Assembly: GCF_043290135.1 (NCBI RefSeq)
Contig: NC_134710.1
Location: forward strand, 461,691,376 to 461,755,375
Direction: 5' to 3'
Length of the DNA stretch: 64,000 nucleotides
Source: Rhipicephalus microplus
Lineage: Eukaryota; Arthropoda; Arachnida; Ixodida; Ixodidae
In this document: positions 30,374 through 40,704 of the stretch, piece after piece
Position numbering within the stretch: position 1 is the stretch's first letter
Layout: each line of letters opens with the position of its first letter
Notes under the pieces: model-generated
What the model saw: the letters and a program-made list of their open reading frames with translations, nothing else
Databases searched by the model: none
What the model was told of the DNA's origin: nothing
Made by a program: the position numbers and the translations under genes

Positions 30374-31404
30374 TCGATACCATGCTGCACGGCCTTAAAT
30401 GGAAGACCTGTTTCTGCTACTTGTACGACATCGTATTTTTTTCGTCAACGTTTCCTCAGCACCTGCAACGTTCGGATGACGTTCTGATGTGGCTTGCCGC
30501 TGGTGGTCTCCAACTCGACTCGAAAAAATGCTGTTTCACCCCAAAAGCTATCAAGGTTTTGGGCCACGTCGTGAGCAAAGATGGAATTCGACCGGATCCG
30601 GACAAAACTGCTGCGGTGCTTCGCTTTCCGCGCCCCGAAAGGCCGAAGGAGTTGCGAAGTTTTCTTGGTCTCGTCTCCTTATTTCGCCGTTTTATACAAA
30701 ACTTCGCATCAATAGCGGCTCCACTGCACCAGCTTCTTGCTTCCGACGTGCCCTTTTTGTGGTCGGAAGAGTGTCAAACGAAATTCGACCTGTTAAAGTG
30801 TGCCCTCACGTCCGAGCCTGTACTCCGCCACTTTGATGAGGCCGCACCGACCATTCTACATACGGACGCTAGCGGCCGCGGTATAGGTGCCGTTCTGCTC
30901 CAAAGCGATACCTCTTCACAAGAGAGAGTAGTTGCGTATGCCAGTAGAGTATTGACCGCGACCGAAAAGAACTATACCATAACTGAGGAGTAGTGCTTGG
31001 CTGTAGTCTGGGCAGTGCAAAAGTTCCATCCCTACCTCTACGGCCGTCATTTCACGATCGTTACCGACCACCACGCCCTATGTTGGCTTCCCACGTTGAA
31101 GAACTTGTCTGGACGCTTGGGTCGGTGGATTCTACGTTTACAGGAGTATGACTTCGATATCACTTACAAGTCAGGTAGGAGGCGCCAAGACGCCGACGCC
31201 CTTTCCCGCTGCCCACTACCAAATACCCAGCTCAGCGTCGGTCAAAGTTCGGCAATCACTTCTACTGCAGCGCCTGCACTCGCCTCAATAGACCAGCTAT
31301 TCTCGGATGACAAGCGCACATTTCACTCCTGCCAGTTGTCTGATCCCTACTGTAGGCGTATCATGGACCAGCTCTCAGGAGCTTCCCATGCACCTAACGC
31401 GTGA
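30328..31404 (+). pseudogene. pol: gypsy-2 reverse transcriptase palm and RNase H
   Basis: Frame from 30328: [71 protein letters not shown], and RNase H TILHTDASGRGIGAVLLQ. The catalytic YLDD is YLYD, so one metal-binding Asp is lost. A TAG at 30991-30993 interrupts the tail. The next frame continues CLAVVWAVQKFHPYLYG (from about 30994), [14 protein letters not shown] and DADALSRCPLP to 31404, where the stop precedes the integrase. Confidence 0.9.
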
Positions 31405-31491
31405 CATCGTTGTCAACTCTTGCGATTTAAGCTGTAGAATAGAGTTCTGTAACGTCACATCTACCACCCAGATGGTCAACGCTGGGTTCCC

Positions 31492-32589
31492 GTGCTACCA
31501 CGCTCTCTTCGACTTGACGTGCTTAAAGCCTTCCACGACGACTTGAGTGCCGGACATCTTGGTATTCAAAAAACTTACGACCGCTTCCGAAGTCGCTTCT
31601 ACTGGCCTGGTATTTCTACTAGCATTGCACGCTACGTCGGTTCCTGTGTCCCGTGCCAGCGTCGTAAAATCCAAACAACTGCACCGGCCGGGCCTCGGCA
31701 GCCACTTTCGTGCCCCACAATGCCATTTGAGGTTGTAGGTATTGACCTTTACGGCCCTCTTCCCGTCACATCTACTGGCAAACGATGGATAGTGACTGCA
31801 GTAGACCACTTGACACGCTACGCGGAGGCAACGTCTGTATCAACTGCTTCTGCTTCAGAAGTTGCCGACTTCGTTCGGCAAGCCATCATTCTGTGCCATG
31901 GCACCCCTTGTATATCGTTGAGTGACCGTGGAAGGGTTTTCTTGTCAGAAGTGCTAAATGAAGTATTGCGCACCTCTGGAATAACACACAAGACAGCTTC
32001 CAGCTACCACCCTAAAACCAACCTCACCGAGAGGTTTCACCGTACTCTTGCTGATATGATAGCCATCTACATCAGTCCAGATCACAAAAACTGGGATACT
32101 CTTGTGCCATTCCTCACGTTAGCCTACAACACGGCCATTCAGCGCACCACCAGATATTCGCCGTTCTACCTCATTTATGGACGTTCCCCTACTTTCTTTC
32201 TTGACGTTTCCTTTTTCAACACTGACGTCAACTCGTCTCCGTCTACCAGCGAAGAATACATTTCAAGACTAGCCCGGTGTCGCGATCGTGCTCGCACCAA
32301 CACGGAAGCACGGCAGCAAGATTGAAAAGTCATTTATGACGCATCCCATCGCCTTGTATTCTTCAGACCTGGTGACGAGGTGCTCCTATTCACATCTATT
32401 CGTACACCTGGTCCGTGTGACAAGTTTCAGCCACACTTTATCTGGCCTTACATAGTTATTGAGCAGGCTTCGCCTATTACTTATCGTGTGACCCTACTTG
32501 TCGTCCCAACAGACCGCCGTCACCGCAACACAGAGATCGTGCACGTGTCTCGCATGAAGCCTTTCAGGCGACGTTCTGTGTCACAATGA
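31492..32589 (+). pseudogene. pol: gypsy-2 integrase, one stop
   Basis: The zinc region ends CVPCQRRK. The core has [22 protein letters not shown] and NLTERFHRTLADM, so all three catalytic acidic residues are present. The His and Gly before NLTERF that precede the Glu in related copies are partly deleted. A TGA at 32323-32325 separates the last part (PGDEVLLFTSIRT and YRVTLLVVPTDRRHRNTEIV), which is the C-terminal module and ends at TGA 32587-32589. A polypurine tract follows. Confidence 0.9.
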
Positions 32590-32632
32590 CTTTCTACGGC
32601 CAGGTTGGCCGTTTCGATGTGGGGGGAATTAG

Positions 32633-32821
32633 TGTGGGCATTCGTCATGCGCTTGTTTTCATATATGCATTATCATAATCATCATCATCCGCCTGGGTCT
32701 CTGTCCTCATCTTCACTGGGTGTCACCACAATCATCATCGTGTGTGTGCACGCTCGGTGTGAGACGGCGCGTTCGTTGCTGAGCCCTTGGACTGAATAAA
32801 CGCTGTCTCAACCCAGACGTC

Positions 32822-32824
<3 letters not shown>
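32633..32824 (+). repeat. gypsy-2 3' LTR
   Basis: Begins TGTGGGCATTCG right after the purine run GTGGGGGGAATTAG. It has CTGAATAAACGCTG (AATAAA) and ends GACGTCATA. Confidence 0.88.

Positions 32825-32883
<59 letters not shown>
32825..32883. repeat. (TA)n microsatellite, right end of the stack
   Basis: Pure TA repeat. It closes the 20-kb stack of elements that starts at 12574. Confidence 0.95.
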
Positions 32884-32887
<4 letters not shown>

Positions 32888-34230
32888 GTTCTATGTAGGG
32901 CTGTAGGGCCAGATGGTGCATTGTTACTTGAAATGCGTGAAGCTATCTTGAAAACCAAGAACTCTCTTTTTCTGTCTATCCTGTTTCTTTTCGTTCTTCT
33001 GAGTTTTTAGGCGTGTCACACCTTTTAAATAACAGAATGCTGGATAATATTTAGAACATACAGCGAATCTCATTTGGGATTTTGCAGATGGGACAGACTA
33101 TTTGTATCTTCATGTTAAAATGAGAGAAAGACTCATGGAGTATTTTAGTACAGACTTCTTGAAAACCAATGTAAAAGTGCAGATGTACAGTCAACCACAA
33201 AAAAATTGCGGACCATGTGACCACAGGGCCAAGAGCCATCTTGCGGCACTTCTGCTACGTCAGAGGTGGTTTACAGCAATGCAGCACCCAAAAAGCATTT
33301 CTCCCTTAATCTATGACCCGTCTCTTGCCTTATTTGGTAAAAATAGTTTTTACATTTCACTTTTTGACATCTGCGTCTATGTGCTTAGGCCTCAAGAGAA
33401 GGGGAGGAGCATAAATGTGATCAGTCACAGTCTTTTCTACAAAGTGATACCTAGCCAACAGAACTCCATTTGAAGCAAACCATGATAGCTTTGATCCTGT
33501 TGTAAAATAGAAATGTGATGGTCATATTGCAGATGACAGTTTAGCATAAAAAGTGTAAACCTACAATGCACTGTAGATGAGCAAAAAATTAAAAAGGCCA
33601 GTGAATAACAAAAAGACCAGTTTTTGGCCTAGCCCTGCATTCGGCGATACATGGCGCTTCGCTAGGTAGCACGGACGAGCAGTCTTTTGTGCTGTTGTGC
33701 TCCGCAAGCATTTGTGGTTGACTGTTCTGTAGTTGACATGTGAAGACAAGTGTGCATCACTGTTATAGAGATAACTTGCTGATTTAGGTGTAATGGTATT
33801 ATCTATCATACACATGCAGACATATTTAAGAATTACGGAATCAGGAAGATTGCTCAGTATTGTGTAAAAGCTATGGGTAGATCTCTGGTTTTTTTATGTA
33901 CACGGCAAAACCTGAAGTGGCTTTCTCAGCCAAATTGCAAGTTAACAAATAGTACTCTGTTTTGGACAGTTACTGCGAATCCTTTTCAATTCGTTAGTCC
34001 AGGGACATAGTTTTCCTTGCTGGCCCTTTTATAAACATCTCAAGGAAATCTTAGAGTACGAATGTATGTAAACTTAAGCTCCAAAATCCAATATTCAACA
34101 TCTGACATACATTTAATTCATCTATGCACCTACATGTCTTAGCAACGCAATGTATTTTGTAGCATAATGTGTGAAACTTTGGTCAAAATTGCAGAAAGTT
34201 GTACAAGCAATCATTTTGTTTCTTTTCCAG
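32884..34230. other. No gene recognised; possible intron
   Basis: AT-rich with stops in all frames. It ends at the strong splice-acceptor-like site before 34231, so it may be intron of the gene whose last exon is proposed there. Confidence 0.4.
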
Positions 34231-36035
34231 GAACAAGTGTGGTTTGGTGATGGTTGCTTTGACCCGGCAGAGATGAAATAATGGGCGGCTGCTTGAATTG
34301 TACACTTGAGTGTTTTGAGAACCTTTCATTTAGTACCAGTGCAACTGTTTGTGGCATGCATGGAAACTCCTGACTGGACTCTGGTGCCGCCAAGTGCCTT
34401 GGCAGCTCCTCAAGCTGTATCTTATCAGTTTGGCAGCTTCAAACATTGCCAGTGCCTTCTCAACAATTTCCACCCTCTGCTTTCTCAAGCTCCGTGAAAG
34501 ATGCAGTCAAGAATAATGCCAAAGTCATGTCCAGAGTTTCGACAGCCTGCATTGCACATCGTGCTTGAAAACATGCTGCGACAAACATTTTATCCACAGC
34601 ATACCAATCAGCAGTTGCCACCGTTGATCGCATTTACGATTGCCTTCTTGAATGTTGGCAACTTTCCAGCACTTAGATTTTACATTTTTCTTAGGGAGTA
34701 TATTAGTGGGTAGTCTAAGAAAGTGTACAATATTTTCTCCTGAAAGCGCCTAATAATTTTTTTCAAGCAAGCATAGTAATGGCACATGGTAAAGGGACAA
34801 TAACGAGGAACAGTGATTTGGTTCAGATAGACAAACTGCGCTCCTAGAACTCTAATGTAACATGTGTCACTATCATAAGTTCAATATCAAGGTTAGAAAA
34901 TCAGTGTTGTAGTTTAATTTTTAAATTTTGTGGCAAAACCTCAGCGTTACAGAATAAACTTCAAAATGTATTATTGGTATTTTCGTGGCATTGGATCTAC
35001 GAAATTTTCTAAAACATAATTTTCTGGGTCTGTGGCACCCACAGATTACAATGTACTTCATTTTTATCAATTGGAAGCTACGTAGGACTTAGTAGACACC
35101 TTCAAAATTTCTTAGCTCACTGTTTTTAATGCGGGAATCTCAAGGTGGAGTGGCCGTCCGCATTTTCACTTTGCGCTTTTTCTCACTTACTAAGCATCAT
35201 GTGGTAATAGTGGTGTTTTCGGGTTCGTGAAGTCGTACTTTACTTTCTTTTTAGTGACCCTTTAAATGACTTTATCTCTGCCAAAGTCTGACAAATTTCT
35301 GTAATTTCTGGGGCTTGTTTATTTTTTGTAGAAGAAAACCTTATGAATTTAGTAAATTGCAGATTCTTTTATGAATGCATCTTCTAATAATATAGAATAG
35401 GTGTATTTTTATTTATGTCTATATTTCTCCACGTAATTATTTTCAGCCGTATGCTCCTATTTATTTCATCACTCGAAGAGTTTCGTCTGCTGTCAACCAA
35501 AAGTATCTCTGTACCTAGTTTGTGCCTGCAATGACTATTGTGGCCTGGACTGGAATACTGTCTTCGACTCTGTTTTGTCACTCCTAATGCAATTTCACGG
35601 GACACACACAGTGTCCGGCATGGTCTCCTAGCTCATCATTTTCCACAATCAGCTTCTGATAACCTACCTTTTTGTTATCTAAACTGTAATTGTCGTGTCT
35701 GATAAAGAATTCTTCTAGATTCTTACATTAAAAACAGAATTTTTGTTCAAGATACACATACAGCAAATGGCACCTAATGTAAGAACTCTTTAGATGCCTA
35801 GATACTGGCCTGCTTTTTTGGCTTCCTTGTGCTTAGCAGAACAACCGGGTACTTCGTAAGAATCGTGGTGGCCACATTGTTGCCCAGTTTTGTTTGTTTT
35901 TCTTTTTTCTTTTTGTGAGTGTGTATGTGGAACAAATACTGAAAAGTTGTTGCCGCTTCCACATTAACATTCATAGCGTAAAAGGCACTTTGTTCATTAG
36001 CTTACACAGAGTTGAATAAAGCTGCTGATGATCAA
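34231..36035 (+). other. Candidate host terminal exon with long 3' untranslated region
   Basis: A very good acceptor (TTTTGTTTCTTTTCCAG) ends at 34230. After it one phase gives EQVWFGDGCFDPAEMK and a TAA at 34279-34281, with no later significant frame. About 1.7 kb further on, AATAAA stands at 36015-36020, followed by LINE-C sequence. A short coding end with long AT-rich 3' UTR is common in ticks. A second phase (NKCGLVMVALTRQR) is open too, and the phase cannot be fixed without the upstream exon. No protein family is recognised. The gene strand and existence are inferred. Confidence 0.35.
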
Positions 36036-36227
36036 GAATTCAAAAGACTTCATATTGTTCTATCAGATAGAGAGAGAGATAAAGATGCAAGGAAAGGCAG
36101 GGAGGTTAACCAGACGCACATCCGGTTTGCTACTCTGCACTGGGGAAGGGTTAAAGTGGAGAAAAGAGGTTGCAGAAAGATGAGAAGGTACACACAATCA
36201 CGAGCACACTCGGGGAGCACACACAGT

Positions 36228-36653
36228 CTACAGGCGGTCGCTCAGGTTTGTTGACTTGAGGTAAATTAGCAGTGCTTTAGTTGCTTTCTGCGCAACTGAG
36301 GCAGATGCCCAAGGTCCTAGTATCTTCTGCACACAAAATGGTCCGGGGTCAAGTCGATTCAAAACCATCCGGAGCTGGCATCGCTGTGTGTCGTAGAAAG
36401 CGCAACTGCACAGGACGTGTTCGATGGTCTCTTCAGCTCCGCAGTAGTCGCATGTAGGAGTGTCTGCCATACCAATGCGAAAGGAGTACACCTTTGTAAA
36501 TGCAACACCCAACCAAAAGCGGCATAACAGCGTCGCATCGGAGCGGGAAAGTTGTGATGGTAGCTTTAGCTTGAGCGAAGGATCCAGTTCATAAAATTGA
36601 CACCTTTGGAAGCTGGTAGACGACCAGAACGTGCGTGCGAGATCTCGAGCCAT
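36228..36653 (-). pseudogene. LINE-C C-terminal zinc-like region
   Basis: Contains LMARDLARTF..., LCRFWLGVAFTKVYSFRIG and CDYCGAEETIEHVLCSC, a C-x2-C...H-x3-C motif that ends RNase H-type LINE proteins. It is the downstream part of the single LINE-C frame. Its role is probably RNA or DNA binding. Confidence 0.8.
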
Positions 36654-37604
36654 CAGGTAAAGTTGTCTTGCTGCATCATTCCTTGATAGAGGAATCGGGA
36701 CTACACGAGTTTCTTCATGGGCTGAGCGGGCTGCATCATCGGCTAATTGATTTCCGGTAATACCGATATGTCCAGGTGCCCATTGATATATAATATCATG
36801 CCCTCGTGCAAGAGATTCATGATGGCAATGTCTTATTTCTTGTACCAGTTAGTCATGACTCCTCCTACGCATGGCAGACTGCAAACTCTGAAGCGCTGCT
36901 TTCGAATCACAGAATATGAATCATTTTCCTGGACGTTCTTGAATGAGATATTGTAAAGCAGCCCTTATAGCAGCAAGCTCTGATGCCGTAGATGTAGTCA
37001 TATGTGACAACTTGAACTTGATTGTCATTTCTGCAGCCGGAATTACAGCGGCACCTGATGAGCTGCTGGATGAGACGGACCCATCAGTGTATATCTGCGT
37101 TCGGTCTAAGTACAACTCATGTAATAATAGCAGTGTTGCTTGCTTCAATGCTACTCTGGAGTGACTGCTTTTCTTTTTGATTCCCGGAATTTCCAGACGT
37201 ACTTGCGGCTGGTCGAGGCACCACAAAGGACAAGCCGTTCTCGCAGCTGGCGTATATCCTGATGGAATGCTATTTAGGTGCTTAGCTATGACGTCTGAAA
37301 ACGTAGCACGTGGTCTTCCGGAAGGTAAAAGGGCCAAGTGGTGGTCGGGGACACGACTAGCATGTCGAATGTGCGCTCTGAGGCAATCCACAACTATATA
37401 TGTCCTGACCGGATGGTCTTTGGCAAGCATGATTGTGGCATAAGTAGAAGCGCATCGGGGCAGTCCTAGGCAGATACGCAGTGCCTGACCCTGCAAACTC
37501 TCTAATGAATGAGTATTCGATTTGCAAGTGTTAGTCAGTACCGGCAAGCTGTAGCGCAATAAACCCAGAAATAGGGCCCTGTACAGCTGTAGCATGGAGG
37601 CCAC
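36654..37604 (-). pseudogene. LINE-C thumb and RNase H, two stops
   Basis: ASMLQLYRALFLGLLRYSLP, SLQGQALRICLGLPR and LAKDHPVRTYI form the region between reverse transcriptase and RNase H. The RNase H begins QIYTDGSVSSSSSSGAAVIP with its first catalytic Asp and continues TASELAAIRAALQYL. A TGA at 36921-36923 stands where FIFCDSK expects a Trp, and a TAA stands near 36848. Beyond them IYQWAPGHIGITGNQLAD shows the final RNase H motif. There is no frameshift. Confidence 0.85.
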
Positions 37605-37610
37605 AGAAGT

Positions 37611-39035
37611 TCACCATGCTTTACCGCACAAGAATTTCATAATATGCACAATAGATAGCAGTCTCTTCTTCAAGTAAGCACAATGTGGGCTCCACGAAAA
37701 ACTTCTGTCGATTATTATGCCCAGGAAACGATGCGTCCGTGCATATTTGACACTCTGCCCATTGATGTAAACCGGGTATGGCGTCATTAGTTTGCGTGTA
37801 AACGCCATCAACGCGCACTTCACAGTTGATATATTTAGGCCCTGTTTCTGAAGGTAGGCTGTTTTGAGGATTGCTGCCCGCTGTATTCGTGTACGCACCT
37901 GAGGGCGAGTAACTGCAGCACTCCAGAGGCAAATATCATCGGCGTACATGGATAGGCACACCGACTTTGGCAGAACCTTCACCAGACCAATGAGGGCCAC
38001 AATGAACAATGTGGGGCTTAACACACCTCCCTGAGGTACTCCGCAGTAGTTGTAATGTTGGGCAGTTGTACCCTCATATGTTTGTACAAAGAAACCCCTG
38101 CCAGTTATATAATCTTTTATCCATTGAAACATTCGTCCACCAATGCCCATTGCTGCGAGAGAAGTGAGGATGGCATCGTGAGCTACATTATCATATGCAC
38201 CCTTCACGTCAACAAAGAGTGCTACTGATATGCGCTTGCGACTTTTTTCTTGTTGAAAAAATATCGATAAGTCAAGGACACAGTCAATGGAGGAGCGGCC
38301 CCGATGAAAGCCTGCCATGCAAGAAGGGTATTTGGTGTATCGTTCCAAGTACCACTCGAGACGAAATAGAACCATTCTTTCCATCACTTTTCCGAGGCAG
38401 CTTGCGAGGGCAATAGGGTGATACGCTGTAAAGTCCAATGGTGATTTTCCCGATTTCAAAAGTGGTATTGTTCGACTTATTTTCCATTCTCGAGAAACAC
38501 TGCCGCTGAGCCAGGAGTTGTTGAAACATGTTAAAAGTTCTTATCTGGCTTTTTGTCCAAGGTGTCCCAACGCACTATAAGTAATACCGTCAGGACCTGG
38601 CGATGACATGCGCTTAGAAGCGACTAACGCACCTTCCAGTTCTTCCATGGTGAACGGAATGTCCATTTCTGGTAATCGCGTCTCACGAACGATCACGGCG
38701 TCGATGCTCTCGTTTATAATATTCCCGGCAACTCTCGTGCAAAATTCTTCAGCCACCTCGAGTTCTGTTTTTCTATGATGGAGTGCCAAAGCTTTAAAAG
38801 GGTGCCGTTCTTGTGGAGAAGAGCGAAGACCACGAACTGTTCTCAAGATATATGACCGAGGTTTATGAGGGTCTAGAGATTCGCAGAATTCTTTCCAGCG
38901 TTCGCTATCCAGTTTGTATATTCGTCGTTGAATCTTTTTCTGGAGCCGCCTTGCTTCAGTGCCCCTAAGAAGAACCATGGCTAGTTTGTTGGGCCGCTTG
39001 CGCAAAGGTCGCTGGTTCCATCCCAGAATTGGCAA
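37611..39035 (-). pseudogene. LINE-C reverse transcriptase, in-frame stops
   Basis: The upstream piece (39035-38541) holds LQKKIQRRIYKLDSERWKEF and the fingers start MSSPGPDGITYSAL. After a stop at 38541-38543 the frame goes on with FTAYHPIALASCLGKVMERM, MAGFHRGRSSIDCVLDL, ALFVDVKGAYDNVAHDAI, YCGVPQGGVLSPTLF, SMYADDICLW (YADD intact) and the thumb HRFLGIIIDRSFSWSPH. A further stop lies at 37611-37613. The enzyme core is otherwise well preserved. Confidence 0.9.
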
Positions 39036-39082
39036 TCAGATTTCAATGGAGGTGAAGTGGTAGTGGTCTTTGTAAAGCCGCA

Positions 39083-39332
39083 GCCACGTCTATGTAGAGC
39101 ACTCGAGCAGCTGGTCTTCGCACTGCGGGCCGAAACCTTGAGGCAGTTTCGGGTTCTGAAGGGGTGTATGCACCCCTTCAGATGGGTTGTATGAAGGGGT
39201 TCTGAAGGGGTGTATGAAGGGGTGCGTGTACGGCCTAGTTGCCAGGCTGACCACGTCAGAGCCTGATACTGCCCCAGGGTTTCGCCCCGCAGAGCAATAC
39301 CCGGCTGTCCAGGTGCTCTACACAGACGTGGC
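39083..39332. repeat. 250-bp fold-back element with inner repeats
   Basis: The left arm from 39083 (CCACGTCTATGTAGAGCAC) pairs with the right arm ending about 39332 (GTGCTCTACACAGACGTGG). The pairing continues inward for about 75 bp with a few mismatches, through CTGCGGG..CGAAACC and GGCAGT. The loop holds a second perfect inverted repeat (CTGAAGGGGTG at 39156-39166 with its complement at 39171-39181) and more direct copies of TGAAGGGGT. No coding capacity is seen. It resembles a fold-back or MITE-type element. Confidence 0.8.
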
Positions 39333-39349
39333 CATGCCTGTACTGTGCG

Positions 39350-39475
39350 ATGTCAGTGCACGTTTAAGAACACCAGATGCTCAAAGTTTCCGGAGGCCTC
39401 CACTGCAGTGCCTGTCATAATCATATTGTGGATTCTGGTCGTAGAACCCCCGATATTATTACTATTATGCTGTTG
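39350..39475 (+). mobile_element. SINE 3' half (Ruka-like) with ATT tail
   Basis: GTGCACGTTTAAGAACACCA, TTTCCGGAGGCCTCCACTGC and GCCTGTCATAATCATATTGT correspond to the body of the tick SINE whose head is present at 2978 and 9391. A short ATT-rich tail (ATATTATTACTATTAT) follows. The tRNA part is missing. Confidence 0.75.
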
Positions 39476-40329
39476 TTTCAGAATAGGTATAGTTCATTGC
39501 ACAGCACAATCATAATATTATTTAATATTGCATTTATTCTTATTATTTCTTTGGCATTGGAGGTATGTGTGGTTTTGCATCTTATTACACGTTTTTCAGA
39601 AAGGATAGTTATTCTAGAGGGGGCCGAATGCTGTAAAATGATTGTTTTTCTGCACCCCGAAAAACAAATTTATCGTATGGTTTGAGATGCCTCAAACGTA
39701 TCGTTTTGTATATTACTTCACACTTAACCCATTCTCTGATCTGGACGTGTTCTTACATTTTATAATTTTATAGAATTTATTTATTATCGTTATTGTAGCA
39801 GTCTGCAATTTACGTGACAATGCTTGCTTTCTTAGTACTTATAATCATTTTTGTCATTACCTCGTTCATTCCGTATGAATATTGTGCCCTGAACATGCTT
39901 TACAAACAGGTAGTGCGAAGCCAGTATTCACAAGCCAACTCTACTGTATCTCTTGCTCTGCTTACCCCCTTTATGTACTTAGCAATACAAGAAGGCATAA
40001 AAGTTTGAATGCTCGACATTGTGCGTCAACTCTCCCGATGTACTCCTGCAGTAATAATGCCTACTCCCCGATTTTTGAAACAGGATGCCTCTCAATATTG
40101 CAAGTGTGTTCGAATCTTGCATGATCATGAGTCAGCACGCGACATTGTGGAAAGTTTGCTGTCACTGATCACCAGAGGGCATGTTTTTGGAAGTATGTTT
40201 CTTGCATATTGCATTTTATAAAATCAAATACCCTAAGGGCCTGAGTAGGCGTTGTATAGCGGAGGTATGATTCGATACACCTGTTGCAAATAGAGAGTAC
40301 AACTTCAACAACAAACAAAACGATTCATA
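39476..40329. other. No gene recognised
   Basis: AT-rich DNA. Small open frames here lack any motif. It lies beyond the poly(A) signal of the minus-strand exon and is taken as intergenic. Confidence 0.45.
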
Positions 40330-40704
40330 CAAATATACGTATACACATACTTTATTTTACAATTTACAACTTATGCAGTAATAGTTCGGAAGGATACTGA
40401 GCAAAATTTTTTTTGCATACAGAAATATTTTACATATTAATATGTTTGTTGTTGGGTCATTTGGGTATTGACTGGAGCGAGAAAACAGAGTCTCGTGCAG
40501 CAGCAGCCGTTCAAAGAAGCAGGCCTGACGAAATCACTGGGTCATGCTGAGATCTGAAATGTCGTGCCCGTCATAGTCAGCATCAGATGTGGCAGAGTGA
40601 ATGGCCTGGTTATTGAAAGCAGTGACAAGTTCCATGTTAGCGTGTATTTTGGTTGTATCAGTGGGTTCTTGGTCTGTACCACGGTTGGGCCGCATCATGG
40701 GAAA
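40330..40704 (-). CDS. Candidate host terminal exon, minus strand (56 codons plus 3' UTR)
   Basis: On the minus strand an AG acceptor (40706-40705) is followed by 56 codons that run FPMMRPNRGTDQEPTDTTKI, HANMELVTAFNNQ, AIHSATSDADYDGHDISDLS, MTQ and end at TGA 40536-40534. The composition (acidic, Ser/Thr/Asp-rich, mixed codons) looks like the C-terminus of a real host protein and unlike any repeat here. An AATAAA lies at 40356-40351, about 180 bp after the stop, as expected for a last exon. The acceptor has a weak pyrimidine tract, and GGTACAG at about 40675 is an alternative. I do not recognise the protein, and its other exons are not visible in this window. The opposite-strand frame at 40564-40821 looks like a shadow. 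Confidence 0.5.
40351..40356 (-). terminator. Poly(A) signal of the minus-strand exon
   Basis: AATAAA on the minus strand, about 180 bp after the TGA at 40534. It supports the terminal-exon reading. Confidence 0.45.

Larger units (their letters stand above)
22918..32824 (+). mobile_element. gypsy-2: Ty3/gypsy element with LINE-B nested in its 5' LTR
   Basis: The 5' LTR begins TGTGGGCATT at 22918, is split after 22973 by a 4.6-kb LINE, and resumes at about 27573-27681. Gag, protease, reverse transcriptase, RNase H and integrase follow on the plus strand. A polypurine tract (GATGTGGGGGGAATT) precedes the 3' LTR at 32633-32824. Both sides are TA repeat. Protein sequences are more decayed than in gypsy-1. 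Without the LINE it is about 5.3 kb. Confidence 0.92.
36055..39057 (-). mobile_element. LINE-C: RT plus RNase H LINE, 5'-truncated, minus strand
   Basis: A 3-kb copy reading from 39057 to 36055. All coding pieces (39035-38541, 38459-37611, 37604-36921, 36653-36228) lie in one frame and are separated by nonsense codons. The 3' end carries a (CTCT)n-like tail (TTTATCTCTCTCTCTATC). The endonuclease is absent, which marks 5' truncation. Domains place it among the I-like LINEs that carry RNase H. Confidence 0.88.

Noticed and set aside
32380..32800. Envelope-like gene after a Ty3 integrase
   Set aside because: In every Ty3 copy the LTR follows integrase within about 200 bp; no membrane protein frame exists.
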